A DNA stretch of 64,000 bases from Lepus europaeus (taxonomy: Eukaryota; Chordata; Mammalia; Lagomorpha; Leporidae): positions 119,966,275 through 120,030,274 of the forward strand of contig NC_084834.1 of assembly GCF_033115175.1 (NCBI RefSeq). The letters run 5' to 3'. The translations under genes were made by a program, and so were the position numbers. The notes below the pieces were generated by a model. It did no database searches and was not told the origin of the DNA. It saw only the letters and a list, made by a program, of their open reading frames with translations. The stretch's first letter is position 1, and each line of letters opens with the position of its first letter. Positions 11,625 through 23,725 of the stretch are shown here, piece after piece.

Positions 11625-12348
11625 GTGGACGGCGGGGCCTGGGCAGCGTCCAGCCTCTCTCCATGAAGACCGAGTGCTCCCCCTCTCCCCGGCTTAACCA
11701 GGCTGCTTTGGTTTGGCAATGTAGCGCTGTGTGTCCCCTGGCTAACTGTCCTGCTGTTTAACACAATACGGTGTCTTGTTCATGTACAGAACTAGAAAAG
11801 AAAGTGGTGCTGGGGAGCAGTGTGCAGAGCCCCCATGGAGAGCGTGGCTTGGCCCTGCAGGTCCTGTGGCCGGTGCAGGGAGACCCACCTGCACCTCCTG
11901 TGACCTTCACCTCCCGGTTGTCGTGTTTGCTCTCTCCACCCATCCTGGAGCCATGCAGGCAGCCCGCTACTGGAAAGGCGACATGGCAGAGAGGGGAAGA
12001 TACTTCTTCCGAATCTGTTACCTAAGTCATTTTCCTTCTGTTCCATTTCATACCTGGATGATCGAGGGAGAATGCACAGGGCTGTCTGAGTGACTCAAAT
12101 TCCATAACACAGGTCCTTGGCTGGCAGCTGCGTGAACTTGGGAAGAACCCAGCTAGGTTAGAAGGCAGGTGCCCCAGCTGGCGGAAAAGCAAGTAACAAG
12201 CAAAAAAAGAAAAAGTCTATAAAAGGCTTCCATTTATCTTATTTAAATGCATTTGTTAAATTTATTTTGCTACGTCAAATGAACTACCTTTTTTTTTTTT
12301 TTGGTCTCTACAATGATAAATCTAAATAAAACTAACCTTTTTGTTGAA
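11625..12348 (+). other. HOPX: HOPX 3' UTR
   Basis: Sequence from the HOPX stop codon to the expected cleavage site. It is free of SINEs, has a T run near 12289-12302 and AT-rich sequence before the polyadenylation signal. The extent is inferred from the signal at 12325 and the usual 10-30 nt spacing. The exact cleavage site is not visible in DNA. Confidence 0.75.
12325..12330 (+). terminator. HOPX: HOPX polyadenylation signal AATAAA
   Basis: Canonical AATAAA in CTAAATAAAACTAACC, about 700 bases after the HOPX stop codon. T-rich and GT-containing sequence (CTTTTTGTTG) lies just downstream, as expected for a cleavage region. It is the best signal in the 3' UTR. Confidence 0.8.
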
Positions 12349-13853
12349 AACACACAGAGTCCTCTGTGGATTTGTACCTGGGTAATGAGTGTTTCAAAGA
12401 GAAACAGAGGCAGGAAGGCTGATGGGAGGGGCTTGCTACCCAAGGTGTGACCCAGGCCCAGCCTCAGTAGCATGAGCTGCGGATCCTCAGACCACAGTCC
12501 GCAGCCACTGAGCCGCAGTCTGCATCTTCACCCAGGTCCCCAAGTGGTTCGTGCACACAGGAGGGTGTGCGCTTCACTGTTGCAAAGGGCGCTGTGATGG
12601 ATCTATACCCACTTGCAATCCCTGCACACTGGATGTCTTAACTGGCCCATCAGCTAAGACTGTTTGACGGCACACACAGTAACTTGAGTGCAATGGATTA
12701 ACCAAATCGGCTTGCTTTGTTTGTCTGCTCAGCTGATGGCTTCTGCATTAAGATATCAGTACTAGGGCATCCTGGGGCATTAAAGCAGCTCTCTAGTATT
12801 GTTAAGGACCTAGGGTCATGCATCTTCCCACTCTGCTCGCAAGGTGGATGCTTGGATATTGGGTCTACTTTTCAGGTGAGAGAGAGAGAGAGAATATGCA
12901 AGCCAAGGGCAAGCTCTAAGAGTTTCTCTTTGAAAAGGTTTCCTGGATGCCCCCTGCATTTGTCAGCCAGAGGCTGGTCACACGCCATCCCTAGCTGCAA
13001 GGGAGTCCAGAAAGTGAATGTTTGCACTTGGGCACTTCACTACATGAGAAAAATGAGGGATCTGTTGGTAAGAAAGACCAGGAGGATGGATACAAGAAAG
13101 GCCCTGGCCTGTGTCTGCCCTGCCCGTCCAGCACGGGCTGATGCTGGTAGTAGTTGCCAAGTTGTTCTCTATTCTCTGGCCCAGACTTCCAGTTCTTTAA
13201 AACCGAGTCGCTACCAGTCATTGAGAGTGCAGATGTTTACAAGGTCCCTTATACATCCTTGGCAGGCTTCCTTTTCCTCTACCTCAAACATTTCTTCTGT
13301 AAACAAATGAGCAGTGAACCAGGCTGGGAACAGGACAGCCCGTCACACATGCACTGCCCTGCGCTTAGGGGTTAGCATCTGCCCGCACCCCCGGCTGGGG
13401 GCTAACTTCACCTTCTGGGAAAAGGGAGGGTGGAGGTGGGAATGCTGCAGGCACGCGAACAGGTACTAAAAACTTGCACACACAGGGTATTGCCTGTGCT
13501 GCCAGAGAGAGAGAGGGAACAGGGTGGCCAGGACAGCCACGGGCAGAGCAGGCACAGCCACAACCAAGACTGGTTCCTGTCTGGCAATGAGGGAGATGCA
13601 AATCCAGGGCTGAGGCCCGGGTCGGAAGTCTTCCCAGCCATGTCTGAGAGCAGTGCAGGTCAGGAGCGTCAGCCTTAAGCTTGGAGCCGAGAGCACGTTT
13701 ATGTCTGGAAGATCGCTTCCTGTGCGCAGGTCTAGAGTTGTCTGACAGCATGTGATGGGCAGAAACAGAGATTCGGTGTCCTTTCAGAGGCAAGTCTGTC
13801 ACCAGTACTCATCTCCTTGAGTTTGCTTTTGCAACCCTAAAACAAGAATAACA
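12349..13853. other. Intergenic DNA after HOPX
   Basis: No repeat clearly recognised and no exon supported. A short GA run lies at 12879-12892. The 197-residue open frame at 12717 shows no recognisable protein. Confidence 0.45.
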
Positions 13854-14140
13854 GGGACCAGCGTTGTGGTGCAGTGTGGTACGCTGCTGCTTGCCACACT
13901 GGCATCCCGTATCAGAGCACCAGTGCAAGTCTCAGCTGCCCCGATCCCAGCTTCCCACCCACGTGCCTGGGAAAGCCGCAGAAGACGGCCCAAGTGCTTG
14001 GACCACCACCACCCTTGTGGGATCCAAGATGGAGTTCCTGGCTGCTGCAACCATTTGGGGAGTGAACCAGCGAATGGAAGAGCTCTCTCTTGCTCTCCCT
14101 CTCTTTGCCTTTTGAAAAAAAAAATCAATTTTTAAAAAAA
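13854..14140 (+). repeat. CSINE
   Basis: Head AGGGACCAGCGTTGTGGTGC, ending in TTTGCCTTTTGAAAAAAAAA. Confidence 0.85.
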
Positions 14141-14219
14141 TAACAATACTTTAAAAAAAGCACTTGGGAAATCAGCTATAAAGCACTGATAAAGACAGGG
14201 CAGGTTCATTTGGATGCCC

Positions 14220-14530
14220 TTTAAAATTTATTTGTTTTCATCTTATTAGAAAGACAGAGAGACAGAGAAAGAGAGAGAGAGAGAGAGATGCCATCCCCTG
14301 TCCCAGCTCCTGCCCAATTCCAGCTTCCTGCTAACGGGCATCCCAGGAGGAAGCAGAAGGTGGCCCAAGTGCTCGGGTCCTGCCACCCACGCAGGAGACC
14401 CAGGTGGAATTCCAGGTTCCTGGTTTCAGCCTGGTCCAGGTCTGGCCATTGCCAGCATTTGAGAAGTGAATCAGTTTATGAAATTTTTTTTTCTCTCTCT
14501 CTCTCTCTGTGTCTTTCAAATAAAAATAGC
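14220..14530 (+). repeat. SINE composite, CSINE2 body after an inverted SINE end
   Basis: 14220-14290 resembles a SINE 3' end on the - strand (TTTATTTG, GACAGAGAGA run). From about 14300 a + strand CSINE2 body runs to AAATAAAAATAG. This is either an internally inverted copy or two overlapping insertions. Confidence 0.6.
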
Positions 14531-14540
14531 AATTTAGGAA

Positions 14541-15216
14541 GAAAAGCACTAACTGCTAGAGAGATGAGAGAGCTCGGACTTTATCTGGGTAGCTGCCTCC
14601 CAGGAGGAAGGGAAGCATGCCTCGGGGACCACTGTGCTCGCTTCTGGCTGCAGGAGCACACGCAGGCTCCGTCCCTCTCGCCCATGAACGCATGTTCTGT
14701 GTCCCCGTGTTCCGGGTCACGGGTCCCATGCCCCGCGGCTCCTTATTCTTAGGGTCGCTCCCAGACCATGCCAGCTGCCATGCAGAAAGCTGTTTTCAAC
14801 AGGAGTGGGGAGAGGGAGCTTCGGTCGGGAAGGAGCAAGCGAGTCCTGCATTGCTCATCGGGAGGCCTGCGGTGACTCAGCTCACCCGTGCGTCACCTCC
14901 TCCTCGGGTGAGTCACGGAAGCTGAGATCCCCATCAGGGTTTCTGGTGTTTGTCTGCGTTCAGGTGCTGAAGATTTACAAGAAGCCACGATGGAGTATAT
15001 GTGCAGGAACATCCAGATGTTGGCAGAAGCACCCTGGGTGGGGAAGGGGCAGGTGCAGGGTCCCTAGGAACCGCTGATCATTGTTTGTGGAGAGCCGGAT
15101 ATCACAGCACCAGGCGACAAAACCGAAGAACCCTGTTCTGCTTTGTCCCCAACAGCGGCTGATGGCCCACATTCATGCCTGACTTGCAACTCCTTCACTA
15201 TCTCCCTCGCTTTGGT
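14541..15216. other. Intergenic DNA, unique-looking
   Basis: Apart from the paired AP-1-like sites, nothing recognised. Confidence 0.4.
14873..14915. promoter_or_regulatory. Paired AP-1-like sites
   Basis: TGACTCA at 14873-14879 and its reverse complement TGAGTCA at 14909-14915, inside an imperfect inverted repeat (GCTCACCCG and CGGGTGAG), with CGTCACC between. Consensus matches only; function is inferred. Confidence 0.35.
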
Positions 15217-15540
15217 ATTTTTTTTTTAAAGATTTATTTATTTATTTGAAAGGCGGAGTTACACAGAGAGAGGAGAGGCAGAGAGAGAGAGTCATCTTCC
15301 ATCTGCTGTTCCACTCCCCGGTTGGCCGCAGCAGACAGAGCTGCGCCGATCCGAAGCCAGGAGCCCAGAGCTTCTTCCAGGTCTCCCATGTGGGTGTAGG
15401 GGCCCAAGGACTTGGACCATTTTCTACTGCTTTCCCAGGCCATTGCAGAGAGCTGGATGGGAAGAGGAGCAGCCGGGACTAGAACTAGCGCCCATATGGG
15501 ATGCCGGCACTTCAGGCCAGGGCGTTAACCCACTGTTGCC
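15217..15540 (-). repeat. CSINE
   Basis: Starts with poly-T and AAAGATTTATTTATTTATTT, ends in the reverse-complement head (CCAGGGCGTTAACCCACTG). Confidence 0.9.
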
Positions 15541-17662
15541 TTCAGGCAGCCATGGCAACTTTGCCAACCGTAGAAGCTAGTTGTCCCCCCACCCCCTCAC
15601 CCGACCCCCTCACCCCAAGGTAACAAAAATCACATCTAAAATACATTTGTATCTATTTAGTTCCCCAGAGTTCATCACCTTGACACCCACGAATCATCTA
15701 CTTGTGAGTGATCTTTTCCCTCAATAGGCAACAATGTTTTCCTGGTTTTTCTCCATTGAGAAAAGTCTGGTACTCTGCCCAGTCGTTTGCAAGGTTTGTT
15801 GGCTCCTGTTCTCCGGGTCATCTCTTTCTATGAATTCTTCCTGCTACGAGGTCCTGGTTATCCTGTGGCTGCCTTTGCTCTCGCGTACTGCTCTCTTCCT
15901 CTCTCACGCTGCTGTGAGTCAGGACTTCTTGTTACAAATGTTAGATGCACAAGAAGAACCAGCTCTGGTTCACAGAGTCGGGAAGGCTGGGGAAGACTGA
16001 GGAAAGAGTGAGAACCAGGGCCTTGGGACGCCCTCTCCCCCTCCCTCCCTCCGGTGTCTGCCTCCCTTCCTTCTGGCCCACGGCAGAGTGGCTGCGTGGG
16101 TGGCTGGCTACAACCCTAAGCCTCCACCTTCACGACTCTCCATGCAAGGGGACAATAAAAGACGAACCCTCTGGCTCAGCTGGGAAAATCCACTACAGCT
16201 CCTCTCACCCCTCCACTCCACCCTTCTGGGGTTACCCACCCTGGGGAAGCCAGCAGCCCTGTTGGGCAGCCCTGGGAGGGGCCCATGTGGCAAGGGATTT
16301 GAGGTCTCCTGACCACGGCCAGTGAAGCCATAGGGACTGGAGCTCTGCAGGCAGCCACGTGTGTGACTGCACCTGGAAATACCTCCTCCAGCCCCTGTCC
16401 CTAACCTCAACCCCTCTGCCACAACCACGTGAATCCTGAAACTGAGGGATAGAGTACGTGTTTGCTGAGCCAGCCTGCTGACCTGCAGGGTGACCTATAG
16501 AGCAGGGGCAGAGAATGGCGACACTGGGTGTGACAAGGAAGGGACACCCATACCCTAGAGTCTGCCCCCGGGTGACCACAGCCATGCCACAACCAAGGGA
16601 GGACCACGCGGGAAGAACCCCGTCTCTCTGACCAATCAGGAGATCCTAGGTTTTAGCTGCAGCCTCCACTCTCGGGAGCATGGAGCATGGAGCATGGAGC
16701 ATGGAAGTAACAGGGAGTTTCTTACTCCATGCCTCTAGCGCCACCCTTCATGCCGCTTAGCAATGACACAAGTTCCAGCACAAGGGAGAAGAGTGAAGGC
16801 CTTGCCCTGGCCACCAAGTATCTGGCCCTTAGTGGCCTCCCTCACCGTCTCACCTTGCAGAACCTCTTGGTTGAATTGTCTTCCAAGATCTCTGCCATCC
16901 TTTTCCTGTTGGTGTTGGTTGGTCCCTAGCCGCTACGATACTTCTCCCTCGGACTCCAACTCTTAGCCAAGACACCCTGCGATACAAGAAGATGGGAAAG
17001 TTCCCATCAACTCTGTAATAATCCGAGCAAACATGCATCAAACCCAGCTCCCATGGTGCATGGAAAAGACACCCCGCTATTGGCAAGCGGCGTTCGAAAT
17101 GCTCATGACCTTAGGCCAAGCCATTCCCGTAAAGTGATTTGACCCACTTATTCCAAAACGAAAGCTTATTCCCAAAGAGTCACATTATTCCTTTCAAATG
17201 TCATTGGCTTAGCAACTTAAACCCTTAGCTGAGTTCCGCTGAGGTCAGCCAGGGAGCTCTGAATTGGACATGGAGTTTGCCAGCTTTCTATTCCAAAAAT
17301 CTCACAGGCCACAGAGTACAGCTCACAGCCCAGCTCATTCTATAGTGAAAAAAGAAAGAAAAGGAGTGAGGCAGGTGCCTACAACACTCCCGGAGACAAA
17401 GACGATTCTTCAAATGAAGAGAAGACTCTTCTACACTACAATCCAGAAACTAAGCAACAGACAACACCTCCCTGGGGAGTGCTGCCAAGGTTCGGGCAAG
17501 GGTGGTACTGAGGCCCACACGCTCGCCCCGAGTAGGAAACATGACCTTGCTTCCAAACAACGTCAGCTTTTATTGGAGGAGCTTCAGTGGCCTAAAAGGG
17601 AGCCAGTAAGATCCTGGAGCGTGGCTCCTGTCCACAAAGATGTCTGAGATAGAAATTCTGTG
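15541..17662. other. Intergenic DNA, SINE-free
   Basis: No exon supported. Contains five tandem copies of a GGAGCAT heptamer (about 16675-16706). No other repeat recognised by eye. Confidence 0.4.
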
Positions 17663-17950
17663 GTGGGGCCTGTGCTGTGGCTCAGCAGGTTAAGCCACCA
17701 CCTGGGATGCTGGCATTCCATATCAGAGCTAATGCACCTGGGAAAGCAGTGGAAGATGGCACAGGTACCTGGGCCCCTGCACCCACATGGGAGACCCAGA
17801 TGGAGTTCCAGACTCCTGGCTTTGGCCTGGCCCGGCCCTGGCCATTGCAGTCTTTTGGGAGAGTGAACCAGTGAATGGTGGATCTCTTTCCCTCTGTCTC
17901 TCCCTCTCTCCCTATCACTCTGCCTTTCAAATACACAAAATAAATCTATA
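17663..17950 (+). repeat. CSINE
   Basis: Head GTGGGGCCTGTGCTGTGGCT and tail CACAAAATAAATCTATAAG. Confidence 0.88.
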
Positions 17951-17964
17951 AGAGAAGATCTTCT

Positions 17965-18312
17965 GGCCGGCGCCGCGGCTCACTTGGCTAATCCTCTGCC
18001 TGCGGCGCCGGCATCCCGGGTTCTAGTCCCAGTTGGGGTGCCGGATTCTGTCCCGGTTGCCCCTCTTCCAGGCCAGCTCTCTGCTGTGGCCAGGGAGTGC
18101 AGTGGAGGATGGCCCAAGTACTTGGGCCCTGCACCTGCATGGGAGACCAGGAGGAAGCACCTGGCTCCTGGCTTTGGATCGACGCAGCACACCGGGTATA
18201 GTGGCCAATTGGGGGGTGAACCAACGGAAAAAGGAAGACCTTTTCTCTCCCTCTGTCTCTCTCTACTGTCTAATTCTGCCTGTCAAAAAAAGAATAATAA
18301 TAATAATAATAA

Positions 18313-18341
<29 letters not shown>
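17965..18341 (+). repeat. CSINE with (AAT)n(AAG)n tail
   Basis: Near-consensus head GGCCGGCGCCGCGGCTCACT. The A-rich tail has turned into AAT then AAG trinucleotide repeats (18293-18346). Target-site duplication AGAAGATCTTCT at 17953-17964 and 18342-18353. Confidence 0.92.
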
Positions 18342-18343
<2 letters not shown>

Positions 18344-18424
18344 AAGATCTTCTCTGATCAAACTAAAGAGCTGGGGAAAATGCAAAATGTCAGATTCTTC
18401 ATCCATCTAATAAAATCTTTAGCC

Positions 18425-18712
18425 ATGACTGGGCATTTAGCCAGCAGTTAAGACCCCTGCATCCCACGTCAGTGCCTGGGTTCCATTCCCGGCTCTGGCT
18501 CCCGACTCCAGCTTCCTGCTAATGCAGACCCGGAGGGGCAGTGGTGAGGGCTCACGTGATTGGATTCCTGCCACCCACATGGAGGACCTGGGTTGAGTTT
18601 CCAGCTCCTGGCATTGTGGGTGTGTGGGGAGTGAATCAGCAGAAGGGAGCTCTCTCTGTGTGTCTGTCTGTCTCTCTCTCTCTCTCGCTCTCTGCCTCTC
18701 AAATAAATAAAA
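18425..18712 (+). repeat. CSINE2
   Basis: Head ACTGGGCATTTAGCCAGCAG, CT-rich region and tail CTCAAATAAATAAAACC. Confidence 0.85.
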
Positions 18713-18855
18713 CCAAATATTCACACAATGAAAATGAAATCGTACATTTTTGTCAGGATGCTTCTGGCTACACAATGGCTGCATTTTCAGCTGAGAGTGC
18801 CTTGTCAGATTTTCTATTTTCCTGTATAACAAAGGCAGGTGACTCCAGGCTTGGC

Positions 18856-18972
18856 TGAGTCAACAGCCTAATGAGGCTGGAGCTGAGTCATCTTTTCCTG
18901 AATTCTCTTCTCTTGCCCTTCATGGTCTAAGGCGGCTGCTCCAGCTCCAACCATCACACCCCAAATGACTCA
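18856..18972. promoter_or_regulatory. Cluster of three AP-1-like sites
   Basis: TGAGTCA at 18856-18862 and 18884-18890, each preceded by GC (GCTGAGTCA, a MAF/NF-E2-like half), and TGACTCA at 18966-18972, in a 370-base SINE-free segment (18713-19081). Candidate enhancer by motif density only. Confidence 0.35.
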
Positions 18973-19093
18973 TCTGGACCCGAAAGGAAGGGCTCTGGGA
19001 TTCTCTTTGGGCCCCTGCCATCCTACCAGACCCCTTTCCCTTTTTACCACTAAAGCCCAGGCTAGGAAACGTTCCCCAAACAGCTCAGGGTGT

Positions 19094-19783
19094 ATGAGTT
19101 CGAGTCCTGGCTGCACCGCTTCCAATCCAGCGCCCTGCTAATGCACCTGGGAAAGCAGTGGAAGATGGCCCCAGTGCTTGGGCCCCTGCACCCATGTGGT
19201 GTGGCAGGGATTCTGCAGTATGTGGCAGATGAAGATAAAAACTGACTAATAGAGGCTGTCAAGCTGGGGCTTGGGGAGGGTAGGGGCGGAGGGACCCTTC
19301 TGAGAAATACCACAGTACAATGCAACCAGGTCAACTGCAGTGGTTCGGGTGCACGGAGGTGTGACTTTGTGTGACGGTTGTGTAAGGAGTGCTGTAGCTC
19401 TAAGACAGCCGATCAAAAGTGTATAACCGACCGTGTCTTAGAAAACCTACAGTTGCTGCTGCCAGGGAATATGAGACAACACCATGCTTTGTTTGGGGCC
19501 CAGACTCTGGATACAAAACCCTCTGGGACTGCCGGCAAGAATAAGTGCTGTGTCCTCGGAGGAGTCTCAGAGTCCCACATCTCTGTCCGAGATTCCTGCT
19601 CCATTTCAAGACCCAGATGGAGCTCCTGGCTCCTGGCTGCAGGCTGGTCCAGCCCTGGCTGTTGTAGCCATTTGGGGAGTGAACCGGTGGATGGTAGATC
19701 TCTCTCTCTCCCTTCCTCCCTCACTCCCTCCCTCCCTCTCCCTCTGTAACTCTTCCTTTCAAATACGTGAATAAGTGAAAAAT
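19094..19783 (+). repeat. 5'-truncated CSINE split by about 400 bp
   Basis: SINE text runs 19094-19199 (starting ATGAGTTCGAGTCCTGG) and resumes at about 19606 (AGACCCAGATGGAGCTCC) to the A-rich end near 19783. The whole is flanked by AGCTCAGGGTGT (19082-19093 and 19784-19795). 19200-19605 is unrelated sequence that I do not recognise. Confidence 0.8.
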
Positions 19784-19795
19784 AGCTCAGGGTGT

Positions 19796-20930
19796 CCCTC
19801 CTGCTGGCATTGATGGGGGTGGGGGATCTCAGAGCCTGAAGAAGGGCCCAGGGCTGCCTCTGTTTTTATTGTTTCCCTTTCACCAGTCAGCTGCAAAGCA
19901 TGGCTGGTTCCACACCTCACAGGTCCTTACAAAGTCCCTGGTGCCAGGAGCTTGGCCCTGGCTAAGGTGGCTGCTGGCTTCCGTTTCATCTCAAACGTGA
20001 CTATTGGAATGCTCATTGTTGGTGCAAGTGTGAAATGACAGCATCGCTTTGCAAAACCTGCTGGACAATATCTGCTCAGTTAGAGACGACCCAGCAGCTC
20101 CAGCCCAAAGCACCTGCTGCTGTTCCCTTCTTTGTGGCTCTTTTAAATCTCTCCATTTCTATCTCCTTGTCCATGTCTACCTTTTCCACAAATCGGCTCC
20201 AGCTTCTAGAGAATGAATGCAAAAAATGTGACTTTGTTGGTTGGTGGGCTTAACCACGACCCCAGATAGGTTTGTCGCACGGAGGCAGCATGGCCATCAG
20301 GCAGCACGGGGAGCTGCTGGCGACTGAGGTTGAAGAAGACAAAGGCTCTGCAGTTGGATGACAACTACAAAAGGAGAGAGTGGGCATCCGTCCAAGTCCT
20401 CCCATCACCACCACCCCCACCCCGCCGGGAGCTTTGCTCTGAGCTCAGAGCATCACAGGCCATGAAAGCTGTTTCTCAGAGCAGGGGTGCCAACAATTTT
20501 GGACAGAAGCCTACTTTTGTTCCAAAGTGGAACGAATGATTTTCTGCCCACAGTTGGATCGCAGCAGCCTAATCCAGAATGAGAAAATGCTAGAAGCGTA
20601 AGATAACCTCCCTTTGAACCATGGAACTTTCCAGAAAAGCAAGTATGGGTGAACAGGAGAAATTTTAGAGACCCTTCCTGACTTGGAGGAGTCCACCCTT
20701 GGGACATGCATCTGTCTTTGCTATTGACAAGAAAAAACCAAAGAGTAGAGTGGGAACAGGGGTAAACATTGCGAAGTGGAGGGGCCCTTGACAGGCATGG
20801 GCGTCCGACTTCCAGCCTCCAGAGCTGTGGGACACAAATTGGTTTTGCATCCAGCCAGCCTAGGACAACTTGTCAGAACAGCCCAAATAAGCCCCCCAAA
20901 GGCAACCTCACCTCCTAGCCCCAGTCTGCA
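19796..20930. other. Intergenic DNA, nothing recognised
   Basis: No exon or clear repeat. Contains a short (ACC)n-like stretch near 20409-20420. Confidence 0.4.
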
Positions 20931-21240
20931 GGCTCGCCTCCGTGACAACGGCTCATCTGTCTCCTGGCTTTGTGAGTTCCTCTCTTCGGCACACCTCACA
21001 CACGTGGAACCCGCAGTGCGCAGCCTTTGGCGCCCGGTTTCATTCACTCAGCAGTGTTTCCGAGGTTCCTGCACACGCAGCCCCTGTCTGTGCTTCACTC
21101 CTTTCGCGGCTGAATAACGCTGCAGCGTGTGGGCTCCCTCCGTCTTCTCTGTCCGTCGATTGATGGACACCGGTGTTGTGTCCACTCTGTGACTCCTCTG
21201 AATAGCGCTGCTATGAACACTTGCATGTAAGATATTTTGT

Positions 21241-21625
21241 GGGGGCCAGCACTGTGGCAGAGCAGGTTAAACTGCTGCCTGTGGCGCCAGCATCCCATAT
21301 GGGCACCAATTTGAGTCCTGGTTGCTCCACTTCTGATCCAGCTCCCTGTTAATGCACCTGGGAGAGCAGCAGAAGATGGCTCAAGTCCTTGGGCCCTGCA
21401 CTCACCTTAGGAGGCCCGGATAAAGCTCCTGGCTCCTGGCTTTGGCCTGGCCCCCTGGCTCCTGGCTTTGGCCTGGCCTAGCCCTGGCCCTTGTGGCCAT
21501 TTGAGGAGTGAACCAGTGGGTAGAAGACCCTCTCTCTCCCCCTCTCTTTCTCCCTCTCTGTCTCTCTTTCTTCCTCTCTCTTTATAACTCTGCTTATCAA
21601 ATAAAATAAATAAATCTTTTAAGAA
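21241..21625 (+). repeat. CSINE with internal duplication
   Basis: Head GTGGGGGCCAGCACTGTGGC. The CTCCTGGCTTTGGCCTGGCC segment is duplicated near 21427-21478, lengthening the copy. Confidence 0.88.
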
Positions 21626-21664
21626 AAGATTTTTTGCAAATGTATATTTGCAATTATCTCTCTC

Positions 21665-21995
21665 TTTTTTAAAGATTTGTTTTATTTATCTGAAAGGCAG
21701 AGATACAGAGACAGGGATAGACAGGGAGAGAGACATCTTCCATCCACTGATTCACTCCCCAGATGCCTGCAATGGCCAGGGCTCAGCCAGGCTGAAGCCA
21801 GGAGCCTGGCACTCCATCTGAGTCTCCCACATGGGTGGCAGGGGTCCAAGGACTTGGGCCATCTCTGCTGCTTTCCCAGGCACCTCAGCAGAGAGCTGGA
21901 TCAAAAGGGAGCAGCTGGGACTCAAATCAGTACTTATACTGGAAGCTGATGTCGTAGGTGGTGGCTTAATCCACCGTGCCATGACACCAGCCCCT
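21665..21995 (-). repeat. CSINE
   Basis: Poly-T end then AAAGATTTGTTTTATTTATC; the head is at the right end (CCATGACACCAGCCCC). Confidence 0.88.
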
Positions 21996-22445
21996 ACAGT
22001 TTTCTTGGGTATATACCTAAGAGTGGCATTGTTGGGTCATGTAGTAATTTTGTATTTAATTTCCAGGAACTGCCAAGCTGTTTTCCACAGTGGCTGGACT
22101 ATTCTATATTCTCATCAGTAGGGTATAAAGATTCCAGGTTTCACACATTCATGCCAACACTTGCTATTTTCCGTTGTTTGTATTACAGCCATCCTGTGGG
22201 TGTGAGGTGGTGCTCACCACTGCTTTGATTTGTGTCTTTCTAATGGCCAATGATATTGAGCTTCTTTTAATGTGTTTGTTAGCCATTTGTGTACCTTCTT
22301 TGGAGACATGCCTGTTGAAATTCTTTGCTCATTTTAGCTTCGGACTATTTGTCTTTTTGTTGTTGAACTGTAGATGTTTGTGGTGCTAGCTCCTTATCAC
22401 CTATGATTAGCAAATATTTTCTCCTGTTCTGTGGGTGCCTTTTTA

Positions 22446-23264
22446 CTTTCTCCATGGTGTCCTTTGAAGTACAAAAGTCTCTCTCTCTTCTCTCTCTCCT
22501 TTCTCCTCTCTCCTCTCTCTCTCTCTCTCTTCCTCTCGCTCTCATGTCCACTGGACTGCCTTGATTCTGCACACCTTGGCTAGTGTCGGGGGAAGAGCAG
22601 AGACCTGCGTGTGGCCGTGGGCTGGAGCGGGGGCTGTGCAGTGTCACACTCCGTGTAACCACCTCCTCCTGCCTGAAGGCTGTGCAGGTGACTCCTGTCT
22701 GACACACAGAAGGTGACCAAAGCCGTGTTGTGCCTAATGGAGGCTGCCTCCATGCAGTGAGCTGCTCTGGGGAAGCCCCCATGCCAAAGCCGTAGGGGAA
22801 GCCTGGCCGACAGCTGCCTTGGACCCAAGGAAAGCTGTGGCCACGGGAGTCTGCTGGTCAACCCGAGGGTGTGGCCTGAGCCCCTGCAGCATGGCTGCTT
22901 GTACTGCCACAGACAGCAACCCCCACATAGCTACAGGACCAGGCTCAGATCAGCAGCCCTGGTGTCTCCTAAGCACCTCTTTGGAAAAATATGAACCAGT
23001 TTCTTTCTGCGTCTTGCCCTTTTACCCACAACTGTGTGCGTTTTGCCTTCAGACTAGTGCGGGGTTACAGAGGACACGTATCTGCAACAACTGTTTAAGC
23101 AAAAACGAGGTTAGGAAGATGACCCAGGTGTCTAAATAATGCCCGATACACACAAAGACCATAGGACACGCCCCCAGGATGGCCTGATTTCAAATCTTTC
23201 TCACTGTCCAAGTGTATCCCATTTGGGGTTCAGGAAAGGGGGCTGCTACCACTCCACCTGCTGT
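22446..23264. other. Intergenic DNA with (CT)n
   Basis: A (CT)n/(CTCC)n tract lies at about 22478-22542. Nothing else recognised. Confidence 0.5.
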
Positions 23265-23725
23265 AGGTTGGATGTGCTGTGTCCCCCAAAGGTTTCTGTG
23301 CTAGAAGCTTGGCCCCCAGTGTAACAATATCGAGAGGTGGTGGGTCTTTAGGAGGCGGGGCCTAGTGGGAGGTGACTCGGTCAAAGGGACACCCCCCCCA
23401 CACCCGGGGAAGAGATCCAGGTCCTCACAGGGGAGTGGGTCAGGTTTTGCAGGAATGGATCAGTTCCCGCAAGAATGGGTTGTTAACAAAGCGAGCTCCG
23501 CTTTCTCGGCTGGCTGTCTGTCTTCCTCTCTCTCACGCAGGCTCCTTCCACGCACGACCCCGCTTATCTGCTATGTAGTTATGCAGCCAGCAGGCCCTTG
23601 CCAGAACCCACTGCCATGCTGTTTGGACTTCCCAGCCGTCAGAATCATGAGCCAAATAAACCCCTTCTCGATATATCTCACCCAGCCTCGGGCATTTCAT
23701 TATAGCAACACCAGGTCACAGCAAC
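23265..23725 (+). mobile_element. MaLR-type LTR (MST/MLT1-like)
   Basis: Starts near TGTAGGTTGGATGTGCTGTG and has AGGAGGCGGGGCCTAGTGGG, GTCAGAATCATGAGCCAAAT and AAATAAACCCCTTCTC, ending near CATTATAGCAACACCAG. This order is typical of mammalian apparent LTR retrotransposon LTRs. No internal coding part is seen. Confidence 0.8.

Larger units (their letters stand above)
20931..22445 (-). mobile_element. Old L1 3' fragment interrupted by two SINEs
   Basis: 20931-21240 and 21996-22445 read as L1 3' UTR/ORF2-end text in antisense (for example GGAACTGCCAAGCTGTTTTC and ACAGTGGCTGGACTATTC). The SINEs at 21241-21625 and 21665-21995 are later insertions. Confidence 0.8.

Noticed and set aside
17965..18060. 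tRNA gene
   Set aside because: A and B boxes are those of tRNA-derived SINE heads and recur in dozens of copies with CT-rich bodies and A tails.
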